Positions 10,022 through 18,563 of a stretch of 64,000 nucleotides of DNA are shown here, piece after piece. Every line of letters begins with the position of its first letter. The stretch's first letter is position 1. Below the pieces are notes generated by a model, which had not been told where the DNA came from, did not search any database, and was given only the letters and a program-made list of their open reading frames with translations. Source of the DNA: Mangrovibacterium lignilyticum (GTDB lineage: Bacteria > Bacteroidota > Bacteroidia > Bacteroidales > Prolixibacteraceae); contig NZ_WKLH01000001.1 of the NCBI RefSeq assembly GCF_010882175.1, positions 372,001 to 436,000 on the forward strand, given 5' to 3'. The position numbers and the translations under genes are program-made.

Positions 10022-10336
10022 CTATACTTCAGATAAGTATTTATTTAATATATCGGTAAGTTCAGGTAAAAAAACAAGACCTTCTTTACTCCACTGCAAA
10101 TCGCCTGATTTAAAAATCATAACTGTTGGAATTGACTTTACCTTGAATTGGTTGGCAATATAAGGATTGGAATCAACATTCACCTTCAGGATGCGGATAT
10201 CTTGTTTGAATGTACTCTTGAGTTCACACAATACCGGTTGAATCTCTTTGCAAGGCTGACACCAATCAGCATAGAAATCGACAACTACCGGCCGATCTGA
10301 TTTAATAATATTTTTAAAACGACTATTTGCTCTCAT
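10022..10336 (-). CDS. trxA: Thioredoxin
   Basis: 104 residues, the usual length of a small cytosolic thioredoxin. The active site is ADWCQPCK with C26 and C29 (the more usual middle pair is Gly-Pro). The cis-proline segment SIPTVMIFKSG lies near residues 70-80. No signal peptide is visible. The protein would reduce disulfides in the cytoplasm using thioredoxin reductase. Its gene lies about 58 bp downstream of the DUF6132 gene on the same strand, probably one transcript. The glutamine-for-glycine change in CxxC would alter redox potential and suggests a specialised thioredoxin rather than the main one. Confidence 0.88.
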   Translation of the reverse strand: MRANSRFKNIIKSDRPVVVDFYADWCQPCKEIQPVLCELKSTFKQDIRILKVNVDSNPYIANQFKVKSIPTVMIFKSGDLQWSKEGLVFLPELTDILNKYLSEV

Positions 10337-10394
10337 TCAAGTTTTTTCTGTCAAAGACTCCCCGTAATAAATCGCCCGCCAACCATCCCATTAC

Positions 10395-10544
10395 TCATCC
10401 CCATAAAGTCATATTGTACCATACTGACTTTTTTACACAGGAACCCGATTCGCAACCGATAACATACCAGTAAACAAAACCGGCGGTAGCGCCAATTAGC
10501 ATTAACGCAAATGGAACAAGGTATTTCTTCAGCTTTTGCGACAT
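10395..10544 (-). CDS. DUF6132-like small membrane protein, probably frameshifted at its end
   Basis: Starting at the ATG at 10544 the frame gives 49 residues: a basic start (MSQKLKKY), one membrane helix with GATAGFVYWYVIGC, then GSCVKKSVWYNMTLWG and a stop. The G-x-x-x-G-F-x-Y-W-Y..GC..G.C pattern is what I recall of the DUF6132 family, whose members normally continue with a second Gly-rich helix. Here that continuation (MSNGMVGGRFITGSL) exists, but in the -1 frame, running on to a stop at 10351. A one-base change at the GGGGA run near 10396-10400 would join them. Either the sequence carries an error or mutation, or the ribosome slips. Longer starts upstream overlap the terminator and tRNA region and are unlikely. 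Confidence 0.6.
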   Translation of the reverse strand: MSQKLKKYLVPFALMLIGATAGFVYWYVIGCESGSCVKKSVWYNMTLWG

Positions 10545-10654
10545 ACAACTATTGAAACAGCAAGTAGGGTGGTTGGTTTTCGAATTAGCAATCGATAATA
10601 ACGATGCCTTATAGATTAAATTAATAGACAGAGAAGAATGGCCTAAAAAATAAC

Positions 10655-10685
10655 AAAGGCCATCAATAAATAATTGATGACCTTT
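10655..10685 (-). terminator. Terminator after the tRNA cluster
   Basis: The inverted repeat AAAGG.CATCAAT / ATTGATG.CCTTT has a 5-nt loop and one mismatch. On the minus strand it directly follows tRNA-Gly and is followed by a T-rich stretch. It separates the stable-RNA operon from the DUF6132/thioredoxin unit. Confidence 0.75.
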
Positions 10686-10690
10686 AATTG

Positions 10691-10763
10691 AGCGGGAGAC
10701 GGGATTCAAACCCGCGACCCTTAGCTTGGAAGGCTAATGCTCTATCAGCTGAGCTACTCCCGC
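10691..10763 (-). tRNA. tRNA-Gly (anticodon TCC)
   Basis: 73 nt. Acceptor stem GCGGGAG/CTCCCGC is perfect, the D-arm reads AGCTCAGCTGATAGAGC, the anticodon loop is CTTCCAA on a TTAGC/GCTAA stem, and the T-loop is GTTTGAATC. CCA is not encoded. It is the last RNA before the terminator. Confidence 0.95.
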
Positions 10764-10841
10764 AAACTTCGAAATTCCAATAATTACATTCCAAATACAA
10801 ATCTGCATTTTTGAATTCAATTTTTTGAAATTTGTTGAATG

Positions 10842-10924
10842 TGGGGAGAGCAGGATTCGAACCTACGAAGACGAAAGTCAGCGGAGTTACAGTCCGCCCC
10901 AGTTGGCCACTTTGGTATCTCCCC
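10842..10924 (-). tRNA. tRNA-Tyr (anticodon GTA)
   Basis: 83 nt, a class II tRNA with a long variable arm. Acceptor stem GGGGAGA/TCTCCCC is perfect, the anticodon loop contains CTGTAAC giving GTA, and the T-loop is GTTCGAATC. The discriminator base is A, as expected for Tyr. Confidence 0.95.
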
Positions 10925-10979
10925 AAGCATTTTAAAGTATTTTTAAGAACGTTGGCTTTACAGCCTTTTTTCATTATTG

Positions 10980-11053
10980 AGCCGAATCACAGATTCGAAC
11001 TGTGGACCCCGAGATTACAAATCACGTGCTCTGGCCAACTGAGCTAATTCGGC
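10980..11053 (-). tRNA. tRNA-Thr (anticodon TGT)
   Basis: 74 nt. Acceptor stem GCCGAAT/ATTCGGC is perfect, the D-arm is TTAGCTCAGTTGGCCAGAGC and the T-loop GTTCGAATC. The anticodon loop TTTGTAA gives TGT. The anticodon stem CGTGA/TCTCG has one internal T-T mismatch, which is unusual but does not change the identity. Confidence 0.93.
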
Positions 11054-11070
11054 AAAAAATTTCACAAAAA

Positions 11071-11170
11071 GTGGGTAAGCTACCTGTATCGCACCGCTCA
11101 ACCTCCTACCCTTGCTGCCTTCCGACCCTGGGGGGATTCAGAGGGAGCTGGTCGTACAGGACTTACCCGG
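11071..11170 (-). ncRNA. ffs: Small bacterial signal recognition particle RNA (4.5S type)
   Basis: About 100 nt on the minus strand. The universally conserved SRP domain-IV core is visible (GGTCGGAAGGCAGCAAGG, read on the minus strand). The flanks pair into a long rod: GGGTAAG at one end with CTTACCC at the other, and CCTGTA with TACAGG inside. It would bind Ffh to target membrane proteins co-translationally. A consensus promoter ends about 4 nt before the 5' end, and the three tRNAs follow on the same strand. Confidence 0.93.
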
Positions 11171-11173
11171 CGA

Positions 11174-11204
11174 CAAAAGTAGAAATTTTTGTATTCACTG
11201 CAAA
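11174..11204 (-). promoter_or_regulatory. Bacteroidetes-type promoter of the SRP RNA-tRNA operon
   Basis: On the minus strand TTTG (11201-11204) is followed after exactly 19 bases by TACTTTTG (11174-11181), a full match to the TTTG-N19-21-TAnnTTTG consensus. The predicted transcript start falls at about 11167-11170, which coincides with the 5' end of the SRP RNA. Confidence 0.85.
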
Positions 11205-11417
11205 TGAAATCTCAAAGCTGAGACATTTTTTTTGCGCCCGAAACAACTAAGCGATTCACGCTCAAAGAAATATTTGAATCAATTTTTTTCATTTTTTTTC
11301 GAAGATTCATCTTCAGCACCCGTAAAAATGATTTGCATGCTTCATTCTCGTCCGAAAGAAATGACAGGAATCAAGATCCACTTACAAAATAGGTCAACCC
11401 GGGAGATGAAATTTTTA

Positions 11418-11449
11418 TTTCAGTTCGTTAAAAAATTCAGATATATTTG
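11418..11449 (+). promoter_or_regulatory. Promoter of the DUF4199-glycosyltransferase unit
   Basis: TTTC at 11418-11421, then 20 bases, then TATATTTG at 11442-11449, matching TAnnTTTG fully and TTTG at three of four positions. The start codon at 11478 follows by 28 bases. The box lies inside the longer possible reading frame and therefore supports the shorter start. Confidence 0.6.
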
Positions 11450-11477
11450 TCATAAACTCCTAAGAAAAATTAAAAAC

Positions 11478-12032
11478 ATGGAACAAAAGTCGACTTTCTG
11501 GAAAAGCGCAATGACCGCTGGCTTGTATCTTGGCGTTATACTTATTCTTTATAATGTCATCCTCTACATTACCGGGCAAAACTTAAATACCTCTTTGGGC
11601 ATCGTGAGCTATGTTATTCTGGCTGCCGGCGTATACTACTTTCAGCAACAATACAGGAACCGGGAGCTGGGTGGCTATATCAGCTACGGAAACGCTGTTG
11701 GATATGGTGTTGCTTTGATGGCATTTGCCGGTATTATTCAGTCTGTTTATACGGTCATTCTCATGAAATTTATTGATCCGGGAATTTTGGATCAAATTCG
11801 GATTATGCAAGAAGAACAACTAATGAAGCAAGGCGTATCGGACGAACAGATCGAAATGGCCAGCAAAATGATGGATGCTTTCCGCAGTCCGATCGTTATT
11901 GCAATATCCGGCTTATTTTCCTTTGCTTTGCTTGGCGTAATCATTTCATTGGTTTCATCCATTTTTATCAAAAAGAATGATGATGACAACGCTTTTGACG
12001 AAGCCATGTCTGATGTGAAATCAGAAGATTAA
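11478..12032 (+). CDS. DUF4199 domain membrane protein
   Basis: 184 residues from the ATG at 11478. Four membrane helices are visible at about 12-30, 38-54, 74-95 and 138-160, with a hydrophilic loop (about 100-130) rich in Gln, Glu and Met. The GYISYGNAVGYG segment between helices 2 and 3 and the acidic C-terminus (DEAMSDVKSED) fit the DUF4199 family. Function is unknown. The glycosyltransferase gene begins 41 bp downstream, and this pairing is common in Bacteroidota, suggesting a shared envelope role. A longer frame from 11232 was rejected because a promoter lies within it. Confidence 0.8.
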   Translation: MEQKSTFWKSAMTAGLYLGVILILYNVILYITGQNLNTSLGIVSYVILAAGVYYFQQQYRNRELGGYISYGNAVGYGVALMAFAGIIQSVYTVILMKFIDPGILDQIRIMQEEQLMKQGVSDEQIEMASKMMDAFRSPIVIAISGLFSFALLGVIISLVSSIFIKKNDDDNAFDEAMSDVKSED

Positions 12033-12073
12033 TTGTTTCTTTAGCCTAATTTTTACGAATAAACTACAAGCAC

Positions 12074-13027
12074 GTGGATATTTCCGTCGTTATTCCGCTA
12101 TTAAATGAAGAAGAATCGTTACCAGAGTTGACCAGTTGGATCAAACGGGTGATGGATCACAATCATTATTCTTACGAAATTATACTCATCGATGATGGCA
12201 GCAGCGATAACTCCTGGGAGGTCATTGAAAAGTTACATCATGAAAATCCGGATATAAAAGGCATAAAATTCAGACGAAATTACGGTAAATCAGCTGCACT
12301 TCATGTTGGATTCTCTGATGCACAGGGAAATGTTGTAATCACCATGGATGCAGATTTACAAGACAGTCCGGAAGAGATCCCAGAACTATTCAAGATGATT
12401 ACCGAGGAAAAATATGACCTCGTTTCCGGTTGGAAAAAGAAACGATACGACCCGGTTTTATCCAAAAATATCCCCAGCAAATTCTATAACTGGATTGCCC
12501 GGCGGAGCTCCGGAATTAGAATCCACGATTTCAACTGCGGCCTGAAAGCTTACCGAAAACAACTGGTAAAGAGCATTGAAGTATATGGCGAAATGCACCG
12601 CTACATTCCAATAATTGCCAAATGGGCCGGTTTTAAAAAAATTGGTGAAAAGGTTGTTGTACACCAGGAACGAAAATACGGGGAAACCAAATTTGGCTTC
12701 GAACGGTTTATTCGAGGCCCGCTGGATTTGCTTTCGGTCATTTTCATCGCGAAATTCAGTAAACGCCCGATGCACTTCTTTGGGTTATTGGGAACATTCG
12801 TCTTTATTATTGGGTTTTGTGCGGCAGCCTGGCTTGGAATCGCCAAATTAATTGCCGTGTCTAACAATATTCCAGCTCCCAAAGTAGTGGAAAGCCCCTA
12901 CTTTTTTCTGTCGCTGGTAGCTATGATCATTGGTACCCAACTATTCATGGCTGGTTTTTTAGCCGAGTTATTTTCACGAAATTCATCAGATCGCAACAAA
13001 TACCTCGTCGACAAGAAAGTTATTTAA
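12074..13027 (+). CDS. GT2 glycosyltransferase, polyprenyl-phosphate sugar type (DPM1/GtrB-like)
   Basis: 317 residues from a GTG codon. A GT-A fold covers about 1-225 with IDDGSSD (39-45) and the DXD-like MDADLQDSPEEI (91-102). Two membrane helices (about 233-258 and 275-298) follow, as in GtrB-type enzymes that load a sugar onto undecaprenyl or polyprenyl phosphate at the inner face of the membrane. The product would feed a flippase and an external GT-C transferase. It lies behind the DUF4199 gene and ends before a clear terminator. A paralogue of the same architecture is at 44186-45124. Confidence 0.87.
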   Translation: MDISVVIPLLNEEESLPELTSWIKRVMDHNHYSYEIILIDDGSSDNSWEVIEKLHHENPDIKGIKFRRNYGKSAALHVGFSDAQGNVVITMDADLQDSPEEIPELFKMITEEKYDLVSGWKKKRYDPVLSKNIPSKFYNWIARRSSGIRIHDFNCGLKAYRKQLVKSIEVYGEMHRYIPIIAKWAGFKKIGEKVVVHQERKYGETKFGFERFIRGPLDLLSVIFIAKFSKRPMHFFGLLGTFVFIIGFCAAAWLGIAKLIAVSNNIPAPKVVESPYFFLSLVAMIIGTQLFMAGFLAELFSRNSSDRNKYLVDKKVI

Positions 13028-13046
13028 GTCCAAAATAAGACTGCAA

Positions 13047-13092
13047 AGAAAACCTGCTGGAGAATTTGAAAATGATTCTTCGCCAGGTTTTC
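13047..13092 (+). terminator. Terminator after the glycosyltransferase gene
   Basis: Long imperfect stem AAAACCTG / CAGGTTTT with an inner AGAAT / ATTCT pairing, followed by CCTTTTTAA. Confidence 0.75.
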
Positions 13093-13250
13093 CTTTTTAA
13101 TGGCAGTCGAATGCTATGCAGCCGGAACAATTGAGGTTTGCTATTCGCTTTCTATTGCTACATTAAGTAAAACTGAAGAGTCTGGGTTGATTGGTAATTC
13201 ATGAGCCGAACGTAATCTTGACCTATTAAGTTTACAAAAAATTCAAAGCC

Positions 13251-14597
13251 TTGTTAAAACAGAAGTTCAATAATTTCCCATTCTCACCGACTACTTCTCC
13301 GTTCTTTTACGGGTGGGTAATCCTGGCTGTCGGCACGATGGGAGTGCTGATGAGTGCTCCCGGACAAACATCCGGGGTATCAACCTTCACCGATCACCTG
13401 ATTGATGTGTTCGGCATTACCCGAGACCAGTTGAGTACAACCTACCTGATTGGAACAATCTGCAGCTCGTTGCTTCTCACCCACGCCGGAAAACTCTATG
13501 ATAAGATCGGCGCCCGTTGGATGGGAGTTTTAACAGCTATAACCCTTGGAATTGTACTATTCTATATGAGCCAATCCGATCGAATTGCATTCTCTCTCGG
13601 CAAGTTATTCAATTTGCAAGCTGCTCAATTTTATCTCAGTGTAGCAGTCTTGTCAGTGGGATTTTTCCTTTTGAGGCTTTCGGGTCAGGGAGCGATGACC
13701 ATGCTGAGTCGCAATATGATTATGAAATGGTTCGTCGTTAAACGAGGATTAGCCGGCGGAATTAGTAGTGTTTTTGTGGCATTTGGCTTCTCTGTGGCAC
13801 CCTACACCTTCGATCAAATCATCCAACACTTCGGATGGCGGGTTGCCTGGATGATCATGGGTGTTACAGCCATACTTGTGTTTAGTTTGATTGTTTTCAT
13901 TTTTTACCGAGACAATCCGGAAGATTGCAAACTCGTTCCAGATGGAGATGCAGACGAAATAAACCCGACCGGCCCGGTTTTAAACAAAGCTCAAAAGCAA
14001 TATCGCTTAAAAGAAGCCAGAAAAACCTATGTGTTTTGGCTGTACTCCATATCGCTGGCTGTATTTGCATTAATGATGACGGGGATTATTTTCAATGTCA
14101 TTTCCATATTTGATCAGGCAAATATGGCACGCGATGAAGCTTTGTTCATATTCATTCCGGCCTCACTCATTTCGACTATCATCACGCTGGCAGGAGGATA
14201 TCTGAGTGACTTCGTCAAATTGAAAGTCCTGCTCATTATCTATTTGTGTACTTTATCCTGCACTGCAATCAGCATCCCATATTTGGAACATTCTTTCTTC
14301 TATTATCTGCTAATTGTTGGAAACGGCGCATCAACAGGTATCTACTCCGTGCTAATCAGTGTGGCCTGGCCTCGTTTTTTCGGACGAAAATATTTGGGCG
14401 AGATTAGTGGTTTTGCAATGTCGCTTTTAGTATTCTTTAGCGCAATAGGCCCACTCATCTTTAGTTTATCATTATCGCAATTTGGCTCCTACTCTGTTGC
14501 CGCCTGGATTTGTTTATCAATCTGTATAATTTGTCTTATTGGAGCTTTCAGCGCCAATAATCCACAGGAAAATATCAACATGAATCACGAAAAATAA
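13251..14597 (+). CDS. MFS transporter, OxlT-like (oxalate/monocarboxylate type)
   Basis: 448 residues with 12 membrane helices. The N-terminal FYGWVILAVGTMGVLMSAPG block and the helix 2-3 loop GKLYDKIGARW (the MFS motif A variant) match the OxlT/monocarboxylate branch. Helix 5 carries GGISSVFVAFGFS. A cytosolic loop (about 222-262) splits the two six-helix halves. Substrate is likely a small organic anion, but not provable from sequence. The best start is a TTG at 13251, as no ATG lies upstream in frame before the first helix. It is a single-gene unit, convergent with the kinase-like gene. Confidence 0.8.
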   Translation: MLKQKFNNFPFSPTTSPFFYGWVILAVGTMGVLMSAPGQTSGVSTFTDHLIDVFGITRDQLSTTYLIGTICSSLLLTHAGKLYDKIGARWMGVLTAITLGIVLFYMSQSDRIAFSLGKLFNLQAAQFYLSVAVLSVGFFLLRLSGQGAMTMLSRNMIMKWFVVKRGLAGGISSVFVAFGFSVAPYTFDQIIQHFGWRVAWMIMGVTAILVFSLIVFIFYRDNPEDCKLVPDGDADEINPTGPVLNKAQKQYRLKEARKTYVFWLYSISLAVFALMMTGIIFNVISIFDQANMARDEALFIFIPASLISTIITLAGGYLSDFVKLKVLLIIYLCTLSCTAISIPYLEHSFFYYLLIVGNGASTGIYSVLISVAWPRFFGRKYLGEISGFAMSLLVFFSAIGPLIFSLSLSQFGSYSVAAWICLSICIICLIGAFSANNPQENINMNHEK

Positions 14598-14631
14598 GAA
14601 TGCCGCCTGCAAATTAAACAGGCGACATTCT
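14597..14631 (-). terminator. Terminator between MFS and cytidylate-kinase-like genes
   Basis: A 13-bp stem AGAATG.CGCCTG / CAGGCG.CATTCT with a loop of about 9 nt. The single mismatch becomes a G-U pair only on the minus strand, so it probably serves mainly the minus-strand gene, though it can act both ways. Confidence 0.65.
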
Positions 14632-14663
14632 ATTCATATAATTTATCGAAAACAAAAAAACAA

Positions 14664-15392
14664 TCATCCAAAATACGGCACAGACTTTCTCATCTTTTCC
14701 GGAATTCCTCTCATTTCAAAAGCAGTAAGAATAATTTTAACGACTTGATCAGTTGTAAATCGAGAAACATTTATCGTCAAATCGAAAAGTTCCCTTTCGT
14801 TTCGGTTTTTCATATAATGATCCCTAAAAGCCTCTCGCTCCTTCTCTGTTTCACTGATATATTTCAAGGCATCCGACTTGATCATGTCCTTATTTGCAGC
14901 AATTACATCAACCCGCCATGAAATAGGAGCCTCCAAACGAACGTGAAGTGCATTGTCAATGTCCGAGGCAATTAAATGGCCTGCACGCCCAACAATGATG
15001 CAGCATCCGTCGCTTGCAAAGTTATGAATCACTTCACGAACAGTCTTGGTGATTACCCGGTTGCTTTTGTAATATTTATCTGAAAACGCCGCTAAAATTT
15101 CATCGAACGTAAAATGTTCCTGGCTCGAAAAAATCCGGTCCACTTTCTCCGGTTTAACTTTCAACTCTTTGGCGCTTTCGTTTAGCACTTCTTTACTTAT
15201 CACTTGCCATTGTTTACAAAAAACACTTTTATTCAGCGCTTCTGCTAATTGACGACCGAGTTTAATTCCACTGCACCCGACTTCCCGTGAAATAGTAATA
15301 ACGGGACCTGCTATTTTGAAACCGGAGGCACTTTTCTTTTTGCCCTCCTCTCCAAAACGTCTGTTCATATAATTAAGCAAGGTATTATCCAT
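14664..15392 (-). CDS. Cytidylate-kinase-like family protein
   Basis: 242 residues. After a 25-residue variable start comes GPVITISREVGCSGIKLG (about 29-46), which takes the place of the P-loop in this CMK-like family, then IIVGRAGHLIA near 130 and the basic lid-like SWRVDVIAANKDM region near 158-170. The family is widespread in anaerobes and Bacteroidota next to MFS or CBS genes; its true substrate is unknown and it is not the essential Cmk. It is convergent with the MFS gene and divergent from the aminopeptidase gene. Confidence 0.8.
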   Translation of the reverse strand: MDNTLLNYMNRRFGEEGKKKSASGFKIAGPVITISREVGCSGIKLGRQLAEALNKSVFCKQWQVISKEVLNESAKELKVKPEKVDRIFSSQEHFTFDEILAAFSDKYYKSNRVITKTVREVIHNFASDGCCIIVGRAGHLIASDIDNALHVRLEAPISWRVDVIAANKDMIKSDALKYISETEKEREAFRDHYMKNRNERELFDLTINVSRFTTDQVVKIILTAFEMRGIPEKMRKSVPYFG

Positions 15393-15574
15393 GATCTTTG
15401 GGGATTTAGTATTTATTCGGTTTTACGTGCGAAACTTAATTCAGTTATATGTTTGATAGTAGCCAAATTGTCGGCCATTTTTTATAAATTACAGGTCGCT
15501 TTTGGCAAAAGTCATAAAATCGATCTTTTTAAATACCTATCTTCACCTTTCAATAATAACTTTAATTCAAAATC

Positions 15575-16966
15575 ATGTTTGATCCAAAAATTTACAGTGA
15601 CAGACGGGGAAGATTAAAAGAACTCCTTTCGGACGGATTAGTTCTTTTATTGGGCAATAATGATGTTCCGATGAACTACACGGACAACACTTACCATTTC
15701 AGACAAGACAGCAGTTTTCTTTACTATTTCGGGCTTGATTTTCAAGGACTGGCCGGCATTATCGATATTGACAAAGGAGATGAAATTCTGTTTGGGAATG
15801 ATGTTGAAATTGAAGACATCATCTGGATGGGACCGCAAGTAAGCCTGAAAGAGAATGCCGCCAAAGTAGGTTGTACACAGACTGCACCTTATCGCGAATT
15901 GTTTGCCCACATTTCAAAAGCGATTAGCCTAGGAAGAAAAATTCACTTTCTACCCCCTTACCGTGGGGAGAATAAATTATTGCTCCAGGAACTTTTGGGT
16001 ATTCACCCTTCCAAGCAAAAAGAATACAGCTCTTTAGAACTGGTGAAAGCAGTTATTGCGATGCGCTCAGTCAAAGATGCAGGTGAAGTAGCCGAAATTA
16101 AAAAAGCCTGTGCAATTGGTTACGATATGCATGTTACAGCGATGAAAATGGCTATGCCCGGAACTTGGGAACAAAAAATTGCCGGTACACTTGAGGGAAT
16201 TGCCAGCTCTCAAGGATCAGCATCAGCCTACCCCATCATTTTAAGCCAGCACGGAGAGACGCTGCACAACCACAGTCATGCTGAAATTTTGAGAGAAGGA
16301 AAATTAATGGTGGTTGATGCCGGTGCAGAAAGCTTAATGCATTATGCATCAGACTTTACAAGGACAGCTCCTGTGGGTGGTAAATTCACTACGCAACAGC
16401 GTGAAATTTATGACATTGTTTTAGCAGCCAACAATCATGCTACATCGTTGTCAAAAGCCGGTACCACCTACCTATCAATTCACCTGGCAGCAGCGGAAGT
16501 AATTGCAAGTGGATTGAAAGAACTTGGCATCATGAAAGGTGATGTAAAAGACGCGGTCAAAAATGGAGCGCATGCTTTGTTTTTCCCACACGGATTGGGA
16601 CACATGATGGGACTTGATGTTCACGACATGGAAGACCTTGGGCAGATTTATGTTGGTTACGACGACGAAATTCGTCCTGTTGACCAATTCGGAACGGCCT
16701 ATCTTAGGTTGGGTAAGAAACTGGAATCCGGTAACGTTATCACAAACGAACCGGGGATCTATTTTATTCCAGCGTTAATTGACAAATGGAAAGCTGAAAA
16801 TATTAATACTGACTTTATCAATTTTGAAAAGTTGCAAGCCTATCGCGACTTCGGTGGTATCAGGTTGGAAGACGATCTTCTGATTACCGCAACCGGTAGC
16901 GAAATACTGGGTGAACGAGTTCCGATTACACCGGAAGAAATTGAAGCAACAGTTGGTAAAAAATAA
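15575..16966 (+). CDS. pepP: Xaa-Pro aminopeptidase (aminopeptidase P, M24B)
   Basis: 463 residues. An N-terminal creatinase-like domain (about 1-150) precedes the pita-bread catalytic domain. The five metal ligands are visible: the two Asp in VVDAGAESLMHYASDFTRT, the His in HGLGHMMGLDVHD, the Glu in NEPGIYF and the Glu in GGIRLEDDLL. The enzyme removes N-terminal residues preceding proline, in the cytoplasm, with two Mn2+ or similar ions. No signal peptide is present. A strong hairpin follows the stop. Confidence 0.93.
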   Translation: MFDPKIYSDRRGRLKELLSDGLVLLLGNNDVPMNYTDNTYHFRQDSSFLYYFGLDFQGLAGIIDIDKGDEILFGNDVEIEDIIWMGPQVSLKENAAKVGCTQTAPYRELFAHISKAISLGRKIHFLPPYRGENKLLLQELLGIHPSKQKEYSSLELVKAVIAMRSVKDAGEVAEIKKACAIGYDMHVTAMKMAMPGTWEQKIAGTLEGIASSQGSASAYPIILSQHGETLHNHSHAEILREGKLMVVDAGAESLMHYASDFTRTAPVGGKFTTQQREIYDIVLAANNHATSLSKAGTTYLSIHLAAAEVIASGLKELGIMKGDVKDAVKNGAHALFFPHGLGHMMGLDVHDMEDLGQIYVGYDDEIRPVDQFGTAYLRLGKKLESGNVITNEPGIYFIPALIDKWKAENINTDFINFEKLQAYRDFGGIRLEDDLLITATGSEILGERVPITPEEIEATVGKK

Positions 16967-16974
16967 AACAAAAA

Positions 16975-16999
16975 AGAAGACGACCTGAGGTCGTCTTCT
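16975..16999. terminator. Bidirectional terminator between pepP and ndh
   Basis: Near-perfect palindrome AGAAGACGACCT-G-AGGTCGTCTTCT with A-rich sequence on one side and T-rich on the other, between two convergent genes. Confidence 0.85.
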
Positions 17000-17045
17000 T
17001 CATATTATATCTTCTCGTATTTACTAAGTTTTAATACACCAAGAC

Positions 17046-18362
17046 CTACAATGGTCGTTCCTGTGCTTTTTTAGACGGTCGTAAAATCAACCGTAATGAT
17101 TGGTCGAAAGTAAAGTATTTCCACAACCAATTGATGAAAACAAGCATTCGGTTTTTTACGCCGACAATTGACATTAAGTGGACAAACATCCAAACCAACC
17201 AGGCAAAGGCACCTGAAAAACGCAAGAAAGGCAGATCAACTACAGCCCGATTCCTTCCAACTGTTGCCATAGATCCTTTATCCTCGTATTCAAATTCTGC
17301 GGGACTTTTCCCTTTCGATTTACGAATATAGTTTTGCCCAAGGTTGATCGCTTGTTGCAACGCAACCTGAGCCACCTGTGGGTGTCCGTTGGGATATTTG
17401 GGAGTTTCCATGAATGAAATATCGCCAATAGCATAAACACCTTCCATCCCTTCAACCTGGTTAAACCGATTGACTTTAATCCGGTTTCCACGTGTCATGA
17501 ATTGCGGATCAACTCCATCCGGAATTTGCCCCCGAACACCGGCAGCCCAAATTAATGTTTCGGTCATTAACTTCTTTCCATCTTCCAGGGTAATTGTTTT
17601 CCCATCGTAATCAGTTACGCGATGATCTAGCAACACATTCACACCCATCTTTTTAAGATAAACCAGCGACCGATCTCCGGAATGACTACTCATTCCATGC
17701 AACAAATGTGGATTTGCCTCAATCAGGGTAATCTGCATCAAATCAAAATTGAGATCGGGATAATCTTTAGGAAGCACAAAACGCTTCATTTCCGCAAGGG
17801 CTCCGCAAACCTCAACTCCCGTCGGTCCACCCCCTACAACAACAACATTCAATAAGCTTTGTAATTCATCCGGATCACGCATGGTTACCGCTCGCTCGAA
17901 ATTAAGTAACAAGGTGTTGCGAAGGTAAACAGCCTCAGAAACGGACTTCATTGGAATTCCGTTCTCTATGACTCCCTTCATTCCAAAATAATTGGTTGTA
18001 GCACCGGTGGCAATGACCAGAGAATCGTACCACACATAGCCCATAGCGGTCTGAATTTGTTTCTTCACCGGATCAATATCAGTGACTTGGGTGACGCGGA
18101 TATAGACATTTTTCTCCTTTTGAAATACCTTCCTCAGCGGAAAAGAGATGGCACTCGGCTCAAGGCCGGATGTAGCTACCTGGTAAAATAATGGTTGAAA
18201 CTGATGGTAATTATTCCGATCGATTAATACAAGTTGACAATCTTCGTTCTTTAGCTTACGTGCAAGTTTTAAACCTGCAAAACCGGCGCCAATAATCACA
18301 ATTCTTTTTTGCCCGGTTTCTGGAATATTAATTGGCATGAAATATTTTTCTTGCTCAAACAA
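17046..18362 (-). CDS. ndh: Type II NADH dehydrogenase (NDH-2)
   Basis: 438 residues. The FAD-binding Rossmann motif IVIIGAGFAGLKLA lies at about 21-34, the NADH-binding GxGxxG motif VVVVGGGPTGVEVCG near 172-186, and the second FAD contact VYAIGDISF near 300. The C-terminal part has an aromatic-rich amphipathic region (SGAFAWLVWMFVHL) for membrane attachment. The protein oxidises NADH and reduces quinone (probably menaquinone) without pumping. The gene stands alone; an upstream in-frame ATG may give a start about 10 residues shorter at MPINIPETG. Confidence 0.9.
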   Translation of the reverse strand: MFEQEKYFMPINIPETGQKRIVIIGAGFAGLKLARKLKNEDCQLVLIDRNNYHQFQPLFYQVATSGLEPSAISFPLRKVFQKEKNVYIRVTQVTDIDPVKKQIQTAMGYVWYDSLVIATGATTNYFGMKGVIENGIPMKSVSEAVYLRNTLLLNFERAVTMRDPDELQSLLNVVVVGGGPTGVEVCGALAEMKRFVLPKDYPDLNFDLMQITLIEANPHLLHGMSSHSGDRSLVYLKKMGVNVLLDHRVTDYDGKTITLEDGKKLMTETLIWAAGVRGQIPDGVDPQFMTRGNRIKVNRFNQVEGMEGVYAIGDISFMETPKYPNGHPQVAQVALQQAINLGQNYIRKSKGKSPAEFEYEDKGSMATVGRNRAVVDLPFLRFSGAFAWLVWMFVHLMSIVGVKNRMLVFINWLWKYFTFDQSLRLILRPSKKAQERPL

Positions 18363-18563
18363 ATCGCTCTATGAAATGTTGCAAAACATACCGACTTTAT
18401 CGCGCTTTTTTACATTCATTAACTTTCGACCTACTATTTAGCTTTTCAGGCTCCAATTAACCATCAAAATGTGGTTTCAATTCCTCATTCTGATGCATTT
18501 TTTATAATTTCCAAGCACTAAATTTTTGAGACCTCTTGACCGGAAATAACAGAACTAAAACCA

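Noticed and set aside
10545-10974. Frames across the tRNA genes
   Set aside because: They cover tRNA-Gly, tRNA-Tyr and the terminator; these are RNA genes.
11232-11477. Longer N-terminus for the DUF4199 protein
   Set aside because: A good promoter lies inside it and the family begins at the later ATG.
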